64,000 nucleotides of DNA from Bacillota bacterium (GCA_023398375.1 JAEWSH010000042.1:124001-188000); one strand, 5' to 3'. Positions 45,658-55,668 are shown, numbered from the stretch's first letter. Numbers and translations: made by a program. Notes: a model not told the origin generated them from the letters alone.

Positions 45658-45925
45658 GGAAACCAGCCTTGTATGATAATGGAAAGGGGAATATTGTAAA
45701 GTTGAATCATTGTAAAATGCGTAAAAAGTACTAAAAATGAGTAAAAATTGACCTTGTTATTGCACATGTCAGATACAAAAAAATAATTAAAAATTATGAA
45801 CGCTTATCTGATAAAAAAAGCAAGAGAAAAAACTTACAAATAAACAAAGACTAAAAGATATAAATTTAAAATAATTTACGAAAATATAACAGAAATAGAC
45901 AATAATTTATCAAAAAATTAATTGG
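45658..45925. other. AT-rich spacer before the ATP synthase operon
   Basis: This very AT-rich stretch holds no open frame with a ribosome site and no recognised RNA. The promoter of the atp operon follows directly. Confidence 0.5.
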
Positions 45926-45955
45926 TTGACTTTTATATATTTTTGGGATTAGAAT
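45926..45955 (+). promoter_or_regulatory. sigma-A promoter of the atp operon
   Basis: TTGACT (45926-45931), an 18-nt spacer and TAGAAT (45950-45955); the leader to atpB is about 55 nt. Confidence 0.65.
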
Positions 45956-46015
45956 CTATAAAACAAATTAAATTGTACTTAAAACAGCGATTGTATTCAG
46001 GAAGGAAGTGAATAT

Positions 46016-46705
46016 ATGGATGCTCTTGTTGAGGAGTTGATGAAGCAGTTGAACTGTGAAACTGTTTTTACAATTCCCATTCTTGGAGGGATTCCAATTT
46101 CTGAATCCATAGTAGTAACATGGATCATCATGGCAGTTGTAATTTTATGCTGTATCATTTTCGTACGTAATTTAAGAGTGGAGAACCCCGGACCAAGGCA
46201 GCTTGTACTGGAAAGCACGGTAAGCGGAATTTATAATTTCTTTCAGGACGTCATGGGAGGCTATGGAAAGGAATATATTCCTTATCTGATGGCAGTGGCA
46301 ATTTATATTGGGATCGCGAATCTGATTGGTATACTTGGATTTAAACCACCGACAAAAGATCTGAATGTTACAGCAGCATTAGCAGTTATGAGTATTTTAC
46401 TGATTGAGATTGCAGGAGTAAGGCAGCGGGGGGTAAAGGGTTGGCTCAAAAGTTTTGCGGAACCGATGATAGTGGTATTGCCAATTAATATATTGGAAGT
46501 TTTTATTAAACCACTTTCCCTTTGTATGCGGCTATTTGGAAATGTGCTTGGGTCCTTTGTAATCATGGAGTTAATCAAGGCTGTCATACCTGCTTTTGTA
46601 CCAGCAGTGTTTAGTTGTTATTTTGATATTTTTGATGGTCTGATACAGGCATATGTTTTTGTATTTTTAACGGCACTATTTATAAAAGAGGCAACAGAAG
46701 AGTAA
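46016..46705 (+). CDS. atpB: F1Fo ATP synthase subunit a
   Basis: The 229-residue membrane protein forms the ion half-channels of Fo. It has five to six helices, the essential Arg in the conserved PLSLCMRLFGNVLGS segment, and a FDGLIQAYVFVFLTALF ending. Length is normal for Firmicutes. It is the first gene of an eight-gene operon; atpI is not present upstream. AGGAAG precedes the ATG. Confidence 0.96.
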   Translation: MDALVEELMKQLNCETVFTIPILGGIPISESIVVTWIIMAVVILCCIIFVRNLRVENPGPRQLVLESTVSGIYNFFQDVMGGYGKEYIPYLMAVAIYIGIANLIGILGFKPPTKDLNVTAALAVMSILLIEIAGVRQRGVKGWLKSFAEPMIVVLPINILEVFIKPLSLCMRLFGNVLGSFVIMELIKAVIPAFVPAVFSCYFDIFDGLIQAYVFVFLTALFIKEATEE

Positions 46706-46724
46706 AATTAAAGGAGAGAAAATT

Positions 46725-46955
46725 ATGACATCAACATTATTAGTAGCAATCGGAGCAGGAATTGCAGTTCTAACAGGTATCGGAGCAGGACTTGGAATTG
46801 GTAAAGCAACATCATCTGCAGTAGATGCGATTGCGAGACAACCGGAAGCAGAAGGAAAAATCAGTAAGGCACTGTTATTAGGATGCGCATTGGCAGAGGC
46901 AACTGCTATTTATGGATTTGTCATTGCATTACTAATCATCCTTTTCTTAAAATAA
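46725..46955 (+). CDS. atpE: F1Fo ATP synthase subunit c
   Basis: The 76-residue hairpin protein forms the rotor ring: helix one ends GIGAGLGIGKA, then the polar loop ARQPEAEG, then helix two with the ion-carrying Glu in CALAEATAIYGF. In Na+-coupled rings of Ilyobacter type, a Gln in helix one and a Ser after the Glu complete the site. Here those positions are Ile and Ala, which argues for H+ coupling (inference). GGAGAG precedes the ATG. Confidence 0.96.
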   Translation: MTSTLLVAIGAGIAVLTGIGAGLGIGKATSSAVDAIARQPEAEGKISKALLLGCALAEATAIYGFVIALLIILFLK

Positions 46956-46990
46956 CCCAAAGAAAGTGATAAGGAAGGTCAGGTGAGAAA

Positions 46991-47443
46991 ATGCTGAGTA
47001 TAAATCCATGGAGTATTTTCTGGACTGTGATAAATCTCATCGTACTGTTCCTGGCATTGAAGAAATTTCTTTTAAAACCGGTCATGAATGTGATTCATGC
47101 AAGAGAAGAAATGATTCAACAACAGTTTGACAGTGCCAGGAGGAATCAGGATGAGGCAGAGCAGATAAAGGCAGAATATCAGGAGAAACTGAATACAGCC
47201 CACACACAAGCAGAAGATATTGTTTTAGCTGCAAGAGAAAGAGCAGAAGAGGAACATAATCAGCTGATTCGGCAGGCGCAGGAAGAATCTAAGCGAATGA
47301 TTAAGAAGGCAAAAGCTGATATCCAAAATGAACAGGAAAAGGCACAGCACGAAGCGCAGGCAAAGATTGCAGAGCTGGCAATCGTTGTTGCCAGAAAGAT
47401 TATGAGAACAGGTGATGTCCATGACGCAGGAAGCAGTCAATAA
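46991..47443 (+). CDS. atpF: F1Fo ATP synthase subunit b
   Basis: The 150-residue stator protein has one N-terminal membrane helix (INPWSIFWTVINLIVLFLAL) and a long charged coiled coil (about 35-140) that reaches the F1 head. Its end overlaps the delta-subunit gene by about 20 nt. A single b gene is present, so the stator should be a b2 dimer. Confidence 0.94.
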   Translation: MLSINPWSIFWTVINLIVLFLALKKFLLKPVMNVIHAREEMIQQQFDSARRNQDEAEQIKAEYQEKLNTAHTQAEDIVLAARERAEEEHNQLIRQAQEESKRMIKKAKADIQNEQEKAQHEAQAKIAELAIVVARKIMRTGDVHDAGSSQ

Positions 47444-47939
47444 TGCAATAGTTTTGTTTGAATTGTCCGTAAAACGTGAGGTTGTGGATGCAGCTCAGAA
47501 GCTTTATGTCAGCCAGCCTGTATTAAAAGAGATACTGGAAAGTCCTGTGGTTCCATTAAATAACAAGCATAACATCATTGATGCCATTTTTACATCAGAT
47601 GGTTATCCGAAAGAACTATGCAACTTTCTCAAAATTATGAGCAATTACGGGCAGATAGATGAATTAGAAGAAATTTTTAAGGCTTATTTTAAGTACTGGG
47701 ATGAGAAAAATAATGTCTTACGTGCCGAACTTTTTTTCCCCAAAGAACCGGAAGAAACAGAAATAGATCAGGTAAAAGAATTTCTGGCGGCAAAGTACCC
47801 GGACAAACAGATAATATTAGAGGTAAAAACGGATCCGAAAATAATCGGAGGTCTGCTGATTCGGGTGAATCAGGAAGAATACGACTGGAGTTATGAAGGT
47901 CGATTAAATCAGCTTGAAAGAAAATTAACAGGGAGGTGA
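47421..47939 (+). CDS. atpH: F1Fo ATP synthase subunit delta
   Basis: The 172-residue protein links the b dimer to the top of F1. It shows the family pattern of an N-terminal helical bundle (AVNNAIVLFELSVKRE, SPVVPLNNKHNIIDAIF) and a C-terminal part with VKTDPKIIGGLLIRV. The ATG at 47421 is preferred because AGGTGAT precedes it; ATG 47415 and GTG 47412 are also in frame. It overlaps atpF and is followed directly by atpA. Confidence 0.92.
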   Translation: MTQEAVNNAIVLFELSVKREVVDAAQKLYVSQPVLKEILESPVVPLNNKHNIIDAIFTSDGYPKELCNFLKIMSNYGQIDELEEIFKAYFKYWDEKNNVLRAELFFPKEPEETEIDQVKEFLAAKYPDKQIILEVKTDPKIIGGLLIRVNQEEYDWSYEGRLNQLERKLTGR

Positions 47940-47944
47940 ATCCT

Positions 47945-49474
47945 GTGGGTGCTATTAGTGCGACAGATATTATTTCGATTATACGAAATGAAATAGAAAA
48001 TTATGACTGGGATCAGGAATGCCGTGAAACAGGAACTGTTATCTGGGTCGGAGACGGGATTGCGACCATTTATGGGATCGATCATGCAATGTATGGCGAG
48101 ATTGTGGTTTTTGATAACGGTGTAAAGGGAATGGTCCAGGATATCCGAAGAAATGAAATCGGTTGTATTTTATTTGGAAAGGATACCGGAATCAAGGAAG
48201 GGACAAAAGTCTGCAGGACAAAGAAAAAGGCCGGAATTCCGGTTGGAGATGCTTATGTTGGGAGGATTATCAATGCGTTAGGGGAACCCATTGATGGAAA
48301 AGGAGAGATTAAGTCCGATGATTATCGTCCAATTGAAGAAGAAGCTCCTGGGATTATTGATCGAAAATCCGTAAATACTCCTATGGAGACGGGAATTCTG
48401 GCAATTGATTCCATGTTTCCGATCGGAAGAGGGCAGCGTGAATTGATTATAGGAGACCGTCAGACAGGGAAAACCTCTATTGCAACGGATACCATCATTA
48501 ACCAGAAGGGAAATGGTGTTATCTGTGTCTATGTAGCGATTGGACAGAAGGCTTCTACGGTTGCCAAAATTGTATCGACATTGGAAAAGCATGGTGCAAT
48601 GGAGTATTCAATCGTACTTTCTTCTACTGCAAGTGACCCGGCATCACTGCAGTACATTGCGCCGTATGCAGGAACAGCTTTAGCGGAATATTTCATGTAT
48701 AAAGGGCAGGATGTGCTGATCGTATATGATGACTTATCAAAGCATGCAGTAGCATACAGAGCAATATCCTTATTGCTGGAGCGTTCACCGGGACGTGAGG
48801 CTTATCCGGGAGATGTATTCTATCTGCATTCCAGATTGTTGGAGCGCAGCAGCCGCCTGAACGATAAAATGGGTGGTGGCTCTATTACGGCGCTGCCGAT
48901 TATTGAAACGCAGGCAGGTGATTTATCTGCCTATATTCCAACAAATGTTATTTCTATTACAGACGGGCAGATTTTTTTGGAGAGCAACCTGTTTTTTGCT
49001 GGTATGCGTCCGGCAGTAAACGTTGGATTATCGGTATCCCGTGTTGGTGGTGCAGCGCAGACAAAAGCAATGAAAAAAGCTTCTGGTAGTATACGTATCG
49101 ACCTTGCACAATTCCGCGAAATGGAAGTATTCACACAATTCGCATCTGATCTGGATGATAATACGAAAGCACAATTACAGCATGGTAAGGTTTTGATGGA
49201 GCTGTTAAAGCAGCCATTAGGTCAGCCGCTTTCCCAGCATGAGCAGGTAATTACACTTTGTCTTGTAAGCAATGGAATCTTTGATTCCCTGGAAATAAAA
49301 AAGGTAAAAGCATTCCAGAAAGACATTTTATATGATATGGATCTGAACCACAAAGATATCTGTAAGGAAATTACCGAGAATAAAGTATTGACGGATGAGC
49401 TTACGAAAAAGATAGTAGAAGTGGCAGAAGAATTTAAGAAAAACAGAAGTTTGGGAACCGTTGAACAAAAATAA
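47945..49474 (+). CDS. atpA: F1 ATP synthase subunit alpha
   Basis: The 509-residue non-catalytic F1 subunit has a P-loop GDRQTGKTS, VYVAIGQKASTVAKI, the AEYFMYKGQDVLIVYDDLSKHA segment (Walker B; split AEYFMYKGQDVL and VIYDDLSKHA-like) and the SVSRVGGAAQTKAMKK block. The GTG at 47945 is chosen because GGGAGGTG ends 6 nt before it; the GTG at 47936 lies inside that site. It follows atpH by 5 nt. Confidence 0.97.
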   Translation: MGAISATDIISIIRNEIENYDWDQECRETGTVIWVGDGIATIYGIDHAMYGEIVVFDNGVKGMVQDIRRNEIGCILFGKDTGIKEGTKVCRTKKKAGIPVGDAYVGRIINALGEPIDGKGEIKSDDYRPIEEEAPGIIDRKSVNTPMETGILAIDSMFPIGRGQRELIIGDRQTGKTSIATDTIINQKGNGVICVYVAIGQKASTVAKIVSTLEKHGAMEYSIVLSSTASDPASLQYIAPYAGTALAEYFMYKGQDVLIVYDDLSKHAVAYRAISLLLERSPGREAYPGDVFYLHSRLLERSSRLNDKMGGGSITALPIIETQAGDLSAYIPTNVISITDGQIFLESNLFFAGMRPAVNVGLSVSRVGGAAQTKAMKKASGSIRIDLAQFREMEVFTQFASDLDDNTKAQLQHGKVLMELLKQPLGQPLSQHEQVITLCLVSNGIFDSLEIKKVKAFQKDILYDMDLNHKDICKEITENKVLTDELTKKIVEVAEEFKKNRSLGTVEQK

Positions 49475-49486
49475 GCAGGTGTTAAT

Positions 49487-50380
49487 ATGGCAAATATAAA
49501 AGAAATTCAGGATCGTATAAAAAGTATACAGGATACGATGAAAATCACCAATGCCATGTATATGATTTCTTCCTCCAAATTAAAAAAATCAAGAAAAGCG
49601 CTAGAAGATACCGAGCCATATTTTTATACGTTACAACAGACAATGAGCAGGATCCTGCGTCATCTGCCGGATATGGAAAATATTTTTTTTCAGACAAATG
49701 AAGACAAGAGAACAGAAGACTTAAAAATAGGTTATATCGTAGTAACCGCAGATAAAGGTCTGGCAGGAGCATATAATCATAACGTCGTTAAAGTTGCAGA
49801 GGAACAGTTGAAGAATTGCAGGAATCCGAAACTGTTCGTATTGGGAGAACTGGGACGCCATTATTTTGAACATCATGGGGTAGAGATTGCCAAACAGTTT
49901 CATTATACCGTGCAGAATCCAACTTTGAACAGGGCAAGAAATATAGTGGAAACGATACTGGAGCTTTATCTGAATCATGAATTGGATGAGGTGAATATCA
50001 TTTTTACCAGAATGGTAAATGCAATTCAGTCGGAGACACAGATCTCACAGCTGCTTCCATTAAAAAAAGCAGATTTTAATGGGAAAATTCCGGCTGATAT
50101 TCCGATGGAGGCATTGGCATTGTTTCCTACTCCAGATGCAGTGATGGATAGAATTGTTCCGAATTATGTAGTTGGTTATGTTTATGGTGCATTGGTAGAA
50201 TCCTTTGCCAGTGAGCAGAATTCGAGAATGATGGCGATGGAAGCTGCAACAAAAAGTGCAAAAGAAATGCTGCATAGTCTGAGTATTTTATATAACCGTG
50301 CAAGGCAGGCGGCTATTACCCAGGAAATTACAGAAGTAATCAGTGGTGCGAAGGCACAGAAACGAAAAAAGAAAAAATAG
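49487..50380 (+). CDS. atpG: F1 ATP synthase subunit gamma
   Basis: The 297-residue central rotor stalk starts with the conserved long helix (EIQDRIKSIQDTMKITNAMY) and ends with the paired helix (NSRMMAMEAATKSAKEML, then NRARQAAITQEITEVISGA). The middle part holds VVTADKGLAGAYN. A basic tail of lysines follows the conserved end. It is 12 nt after atpA and 18 nt before atpD. Confidence 0.96.
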   Translation: MANIKEIQDRIKSIQDTMKITNAMYMISSSKLKKSRKALEDTEPYFYTLQQTMSRILRHLPDMENIFFQTNEDKRTEDLKIGYIVVTADKGLAGAYNHNVVKVAEEQLKNCRNPKLFVLGELGRHYFEHHGVEIAKQFHYTVQNPTLNRARNIVETILELYLNHELDEVNIIFTRMVNAIQSETQISQLLPLKKADFNGKIPADIPMEALALFPTPDAVMDRIVPNYVVGYVYGALVESFASEQNSRMMAMEAATKSAKEMLHSLSILYNRARQAAITQEITEVISGAKAQKRKKKK

Positions 50381-50398
50381 AAGGGAGGTTTTCCGGAA

Positions 50399-51802
50399 AT
50401 GAAAACAGGAAAAATCGTTCAGGTACTAGGACCTGTCGTTGACGTAGCATTTGAAGATAATGACCTTCCATGCATTAAAGATGCCCTGGAAGTACAAAAT
50501 GGCGATAAGAGATGTGTGATGGAGGCTACACAGCATATTGGAAATAATACTGTTCGCTGTATTATGTTAGCCTCCAGTGAGGGACTTCACAGAGATATGG
50601 AAGTAACAGCAACAGGCAGTGGTATCAAGGTTCCTGTCGGTGAAAGAACATTGGGAAGATTGTTTAATGTATTAGGAGAAACAATTGATGATGGAGAAAA
50701 AGTAGAAGAGATAGAAAAATGGGTCATCCATAGAGATCCGCCAAGTTTTGAGAATCAAAGCCCGGCAGTGGAAATCTTGGAGACTGGAATTAAGGTGATT
50801 GATTTACTTGCTCCCTATGCAAAAGGGGGTAAGATCGGTCTGTTTGGTGGAGCTGGTGTAGGAAAAACTGTACTGATTCAGGAGCTGATTCGTAATATTG
50901 CAACGGAACATGGTGGATATTCCATTTTTACTGGTGTTGGAGAACGTTCCCGTGAGGGCAACGATCTTTGGACAGAGATGAAGGAATCCGGTGTACTGGA
51001 AAAAACGGCTCTTGTATTTGGACAGATGAATGAACCACCGGGAGCACGTATGCGTGTAGCGGAAACAGGGCTTACCATGGCGGAATATTTTCGGGATGAA
51101 AATCATCAGAATGTGTTGCTGTTCATTGATAACATTTTCCGTTTTACACAGGCAGGATCTGAAGTTTCAGCATTACTTGGACGTATGCCTTCAGCAGTTG
51201 GCTACCAGCCAACACTGGCAACAGAAATGGGTGAATTACAGGAGCGTATCGCATCAACGAATCATGGTTCTATTACTTCTGTACAGGCAGTTTACGTGCC
51301 GGCAGACGATTTGACTGATCCAGCTCCGGCGACGACATTTGCACATTTGGATGCAACTACGGTTTTATCCAGAAAGATTGTGGAACAAGGAATCTATCCG
51401 GCAGTTGACCCGTTGGAATCTACATCCCGTATTCTCGAAGCAGAGATTGTAGGCGAGGAACACTATGAAGTCGCAAGAAAAGTTCAGGAATTATTGCAAA
51501 AATATAAGGAACTACAAGATATTATTGCGATTTTAGGTATGGAAGAACTTTCTGATGAGGATAAAACAACTGTATACCATGCAAGAAAAATTCAGAAATT
51601 TTTATCGCAGCCATTTCATGTGGCTGAAAATTTTACCGGAATCAAAGGTGTCTATGTACCGTTGAGTGAGACCATCAGAGGATTTAAAGCGATCATTGAC
51701 GGTGAGATGGATGCATATCCGGAAAATGCATTTTTTAATGTAGGAACAATAGAAGATGTGATCCATAAGATGGAACAAATAGAACGAAGAACAGCATCCT
51801 AA
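50399..51802 (+). CDS. atpD: F1 ATP synthase subunit beta
   Basis: The 467-residue catalytic subunit has the P-loop GGAGVGKTVLIQEL, catalytic Glu in GVGERSREGNDL, Walker B LLFIDNIFRFTQAGSEVSAL and the ALLGRMPSAVGYQPTLATEM block. All catalytic residues are present and length is normal. AGGGAGG precedes the ATG at a slightly long spacing. Confidence 0.97.
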   Translation: MKTGKIVQVLGPVVDVAFEDNDLPCIKDALEVQNGDKRCVMEATQHIGNNTVRCIMLASSEGLHRDMEVTATGSGIKVPVGERTLGRLFNVLGETIDDGEKVEEIEKWVIHRDPPSFENQSPAVEILETGIKVIDLLAPYAKGGKIGLFGGAGVGKTVLIQELIRNIATEHGGYSIFTGVGERSREGNDLWTEMKESGVLEKTALVFGQMNEPPGARMRVAETGLTMAEYFRDENHQNVLLFIDNIFRFTQAGSEVSALLGRMPSAVGYQPTLATEMGELQERIASTNHGSITSVQAVYVPADDLTDPAPATTFAHLDATTVLSRKIVEQGIYPAVDPLESTSRILEAEIVGEEHYEVARKVQELLQKYKELQDIIAILGMEELSDEDKTTVYHARKIQKFLSQPFHVAENFTGIKGVYVPLSETIRGFKAIIDGEMDAYPENAFFNVGTIEDVIHKMEQIERRTAS

Positions 51803-51820
51803 GAAAGGATGATTATTGGT

Positions 51821-52240
51821 ATGAATTCATTTTATTTAAAAGTAATATCTGCAAATAGAGAGTTTTTTCAGGGAAAATGCCGTTCTCTCATTGTTCCGGC
51901 ATTTGACGGACAAAAAGAAATTCTGGCACATCATGAAGATATGGTGATAGCAATAGATGAAGGTGAAATGCGCTTTCAGGAAGAAGATAGCAGAGATTGG
52001 CAGTATGCTGTTGTTGGAATGGGATTCGTCCAGATCATGAATAACCGTGTTATCCTGTTGGTGGAAACTGCAGAAAGACCGGAAGAAATTGATATTGCAA
52101 GAGCGCAGCAGGCAAAAGAAAGGGCAGAAGAACAACTTCGTCAGAAGCAGAGTATAAACGAATATTATCATTCCAGTGCCTCACTTGCACGTGCTATGTC
52201 AAGATTAAAGACTGCAGGTAAAAATAGTATTAATTTATGA
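51821..52240 (+). CDS. atpC: F1 ATP synthase subunit epsilon
   Basis: The 139-residue protein has the N-terminal beta-sandwich (FYLKVISANREFFQGKC, LAHHEDMVIAI) and a C-terminal two-helix arm (IDIARAQQAKERAEEQL) that can inhibit rotation. It is the last gene of the atpBEFHAGDC operon. The ATG at 51821 begins the conserved sequence; ATG 51809 would add four residues. No clear terminator follows before the GGDEF gene. Confidence 0.94.
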   Translation: MNSFYLKVISANREFFQGKCRSLIVPAFDGQKEILAHHEDMVIAIDEGEMRFQEEDSRDWQYAVVGMGFVQIMNNRVILLVETAERPEEIDIARAQQAKERAEEQLRQKQSINEYYHSSASLARAMSRLKTAGKNSINL

Positions 52241-52326
52241 TAGTTATCTTTTCAAAATGATAGGAATAAATAGTATCTTCCACAAAAGTATTGTATAATT
52301 TTCTTAGTTTATGATAGGAGGATACT

Positions 52327-54036
52327 ATGGATTTTCTTATAGATGGAAAAGAGAGGATTGGATTTTTAATTTGTATCATTACAGGATTAATTGTCTTATT
52401 GTTTGGACTACTTTTTTCAAAAGTTGATTTACCCATAATTGTTAGTGAGAAACTGGTAGAATATAATGAAAACTGGATCGTATCGGTAGGAAGTTTTTCC
52501 AGCGATACTATAAGACTACCTGCTTTTGTGGACATAGCGGAGCAGGGAGATACTTTGGTTTTAAGAAAGCAACTTCCCAAAAAGATCGAAAATGATACCT
52601 ATCTGTTTTTCCGCGCAAGCCATCAAAAAGTAAAAGCAGTTATTGATGGAAAAGAGATTTACAGGTTTGGATGGGACGAAAAGCTTTTCTTTGGAAAAAG
52701 CCCGGCGTGTGCATGGATTTTAGTACCGATTCTAAAGGAGCAGGCAGGAGAAGAGCTGCAAATAGAACTTACTGGTGTTTATACGCCTTATGCAGGAAGA
52801 GTCAATGGTTTTTTCATGGGGGATAAAAGTTCTATTCTATCATATATTGTAACCAATCGAATTGGCAGCATTTTCATCTGTGCAACTTTATTGATTTTGG
52901 GGTTCGGCATGTTAGTTGTCGCAATTATACTGAGAAGAGGGAAAGTAACAAAATCGTTATTCCGACTTGCGGTATTATCAATGCTTGTGGGTGTCTGGAG
53001 CACTTGCACGGTCAATGTCCTGCAGGTATTGTTTGAAGATGTATATACACTTCTGAATCTGGAGTTTTTAACTTTTTCGTTATTGCTACCTACGATGCTT
53101 TGGTTTCTGGATTCTTTTGATCATTATAAAAATAGAAAAGCGATGCAGTTATTTTTTTGGAGTTCCCTTATCGTGGCAGTCAGTATTAACCTGCTTCAAT
53201 TCTTTAATCTGGCTGATTATATGGAGACCTTGAGTGTGCATCATATTTTAATGGGAATCTTCATTACATATCTTGCAGTTGATGCAATGAAAGCGTTTTT
53301 TAAAAGACAGGCATCCCGTGAAGTCAGGATACTGATAGTTTCTGTGATCATGATAGTTTTTTTATCAGGCTTGGATTTGTTAAAGTTTTACTTTTATATC
53401 ACGATAGATGATGGATTTTTCACCAGAATCGGGATGTTGTTATTTATTATTATCTGGGCTTCGGAAATCATACAAAATATGTCGAAACTGATTGTAAAGA
53501 TGACACAGACGCAATTATTAGAGATATTAGCATATCAGGATCAAATGACAGGATTAAAGAACCGCTCTGCATTTGAAGAAAAAATGCAAGAATACCGGCA
53601 GGACGATATGGGAGAAGTATACATCATAGAATTTGACATGAACGATTTGAAAATAATTAATGACAATTGCGGTCATGCTATTGGAGATCAGGTTATTAAA
53701 GGAATCGCAGATTTAATAAAAAAGGAGTTTAAGGATAGCGGTATGGGTTATCGTATCGGAGGCGATGAATTCTGTGTTATTGTTCCAAAGACACCTATGA
53801 TCAACGAGGAATTCATTGTAAAAAAAATAGTTGATGTCAAGGAGGGGCTTCATACGTTTGGAGAAGACCTTAACCTGAAACTGTCATTAGCAAGTGGCTT
53901 TTCAGAAACAACAGGACAGGAGAATATCGATTCTGTATATAGGCAGGCTGATAGACAAATGTACGCAGATAAGCAGCAGATGAAATCTAATATAATTGAC
54001 TCCCGTAAATATGACTTCAGTGCTCGCGTAAATTAA
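52327..54036 (+). CDS. membrane diguanylate cyclase (7TM sensor plus GGDEF)
   Basis: The 569-residue protein has an N-terminal helix (about 12-30), an external domain of about 140 residues, then seven closely spaced helices (about 175-385) in the 7TMR-DISM style. A C-terminal GGDEF domain (about 400-555) follows with QDQMTGLKNRSAFEE and YRIGGDEFCVI. The active-site motif is intact, so it should make c-di-GMP. AGGAGG precedes the ATG. It lies 86 nt after atpC on the same strand but is unlikely to be functionally linked. Confidence 0.9.
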   Translation: MDFLIDGKERIGFLICIITGLIVLLFGLLFSKVDLPIIVSEKLVEYNENWIVSVGSFSSDTIRLPAFVDIAEQGDTLVLRKQLPKKIENDTYLFFRASHQKVKAVIDGKEIYRFGWDEKLFFGKSPACAWILVPILKEQAGEELQIELTGVYTPYAGRVNGFFMGDKSSILSYIVTNRIGSIFICATLLILGFGMLVVAIILRRGKVTKSLFRLAVLSMLVGVWSTCTVNVLQVLFEDVYTLLNLEFLTFSLLLPTMLWFLDSFDHYKNRKAMQLFFWSSLIVAVSINLLQFFNLADYMETLSVHHILMGIFITYLAVDAMKAFFKRQASREVRILIVSVIMIVFLSGLDLLKFYFYITIDDGFFTRIGMLLFIIIWASEIIQNMSKLIVKMTQTQLLEILAYQDQMTGLKNRSAFEEKMQEYRQDDMGEVYIIEFDMNDLKIINDNCGHAIGDQVIKGIADLIKKEFKDSGMGYRIGGDEFCVIVPKTPMINEEFIVKKIVDVKEGLHTFGEDLNLKLSLASGFSETTGQENIDSVYRQADRQMYADKQQMKSNIIDSRKYDFSARVN

Positions 54037-54038
54037 GA

Positions 54039-54064
54039 AAGACTAACCCAATTGGATTAGTCTT
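54039..54064. terminator. hairpin between convergent genes
   Basis: AAGACTAA (54039-54046) pairs with TTAGTCTT (54057-54064) over a 10-nt loop. It can act on both strands. Confidence 0.6.
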
Positions 54065-54075
54065 AATGTTAGTTC

Positions 54076-55668
54076 CTATCCATTCAGGATATCCATCGCC
54101 TCAGAACGATAAGAATCCATAAGATAAGGTATTTTAGTAACTTTACTGCATTCTTCTGTCAGAGACATCAGGTCATTTCTGCTGATGGATGAGGTATGGA
54201 AGCATCTTGCTCCCGCCATAAGTTGCTGCAGACCAACTTTAATTTTGTCAGAATAACTGAAGATACCGATAGCTCCTAATGGAATATTATCAATTTCATC
54301 TGCTCCAACAAGATCTTTTACTTTTTCATAGCATACGAAAATTTCTTCTTTTGTACTTCCAAATTCGCTCACTGTTTTTGGCAGGTTACCTTCCTTCATC
54401 CATTGATCGATGTTTTTACCTACCATGCCAGGAATCATCATAGCTCTTCCCATGCAGACAGCTTTTGTATAAGGAGCGCCGAGTGCCAGGGCTTTGAAAA
54501 CACCATCTTCTGAGCTGAAGCCGCCTGCAAAGGCAAGATCCGGAACACGCTCTCCCTTACTGGAGAGAATATCAGCAAATTCATGTGCGGCAGAATGCAA
54601 ATAAATGGAAGGCATACCCCATTCCTCCATCATACGCCATGGGCTCATTCCTGTTCCGCCGGATGCTCCGTCGATAGTTAGAAGGTCTATGTTAGCTTTT
54701 GAAGACCATTTGATTGCCATTGCAAGTTCACGAAGGCCATATGCTCCTGTCTTCAGAGTAATTCTCTTATAACCAAGACCTCTTAAACGCGCAACCTCTT
54801 TCATGAAAGAATCTTCATCAATGAAGCCAAGACGGCTGTGTCTTTCAAATTCCTTGATAGCACCATCTCTGAAGGCCATTTGTATAACAGGATCAGACGG
54901 ATCTGGAGTCACGATATAGCCTCTTCTCTGCAGTTCAATAGCACGTTCTAAAGATGCCACCTTGATTTCACCGCCAATGCATTTTGCGCCTTGTCCCCAC
55001 TTCAGTTCAATCGTTTCAATTCCGTGTTTTTCAATGATATACTCCGCAACGCCCAGTCTGGTATCTTCAACATTCATCTGTATGAGGAGTTCTCCATAGC
55101 CTTTATGATATTTATTGTAAGATGCAATTCTCCGATCCATATCCGGAGCTTCTATCACTTTGTTATCCTTGTTTAATACAAGACCAGGATCAATTCCACA
55201 GACATTTTCACCGCAGACAATTGTAATACCGGACAAGGCAGCACCAACGGCAAAATGGTCCCAATTTTTTCTTGCAATTTCAGTAGATCCTAAAGCGCCT
55301 GTAAAAACAGGAATACTCATTTTAACTTTCTTATCCCATCCATATTCACATTCGGTTACTGCATTAGGGAATAAAGCGGTATCAGAATTGCCTGTAACAC
55401 CCGCTGGAAGGCCTTTTGCGCCGAGTGCATAGCCGTGAATATTAAGATGGGAATAGTCGACAGGATAATCCTTGTCGCCACCAGCAGTAATGTCACCAAA
55501 TGGACCAGGATAAATCAATTCTCTTCCTCTGAATGTAGATTTGAAAACTTCGCAGTTGCCTTTACAGCCGTCAATACATCTTGAGCAAAGTCCGCTAGAT
55601 GGGACGACATTTCTGGAACGATTTGCAGTTCTTGTGGAATCATTTCCGTTTGGTTGTTGTAGATTCAT
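54076..55668 (-). CDS. glutamate synthase-like FMN/Fe-S enzyme (GltS-type barrel)
   Basis: The 530-residue protein starts with a four-Cys cluster (CSRCIDGCKGNC) and continues as a single glutamate-synthase-type FMN barrel: ELKWGQGAKCIGGEI, TLKTGAYGLRELAMAI, LLTIDGASGGTGMSPW and DLAFAGGFSSEDGVFKALALGA. The glutaminase and NADPH-binding parts of classical glutamate synthase are absent. Stand-alone proteins of this kind are common in clostridia and archaea, and their exact reaction is not settled. GGAGGG precedes the ATG. It is a single gene. Confidence 0.88.
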   Translation of the reverse strand: MNLQQPNGNDSTRTANRSRNVVPSSGLCSRCIDGCKGNCEVFKSTFRGRELIYPGPFGDITAGGDKDYPVDYSHLNIHGYALGAKGLPAGVTGNSDTALFPNAVTECEYGWDKKVKMSIPVFTGALGSTEIARKNWDHFAVGAALSGITIVCGENVCGIDPGLVLNKDNKVIEAPDMDRRIASYNKYHKGYGELLIQMNVEDTRLGVAEYIIEKHGIETIELKWGQGAKCIGGEIKVASLERAIELQRRGYIVTPDPSDPVIQMAFRDGAIKEFERHSRLGFIDEDSFMKEVARLRGLGYKRITLKTGAYGLRELAMAIKWSSKANIDLLTIDGASGGTGMSPWRMMEEWGMPSIYLHSAAHEFADILSSKGERVPDLAFAGGFSSEDGVFKALALGAPYTKAVCMGRAMMIPGMVGKNIDQWMKEGNLPKTVSEFGSTKEEIFVCYEKVKDLVGADEIDNIPLGAIGIFSYSDKIKVGLQQLMAGARCFHTSSISRNDLMSLTEECSKVTKIPYLMDSYRSEAMDILNG

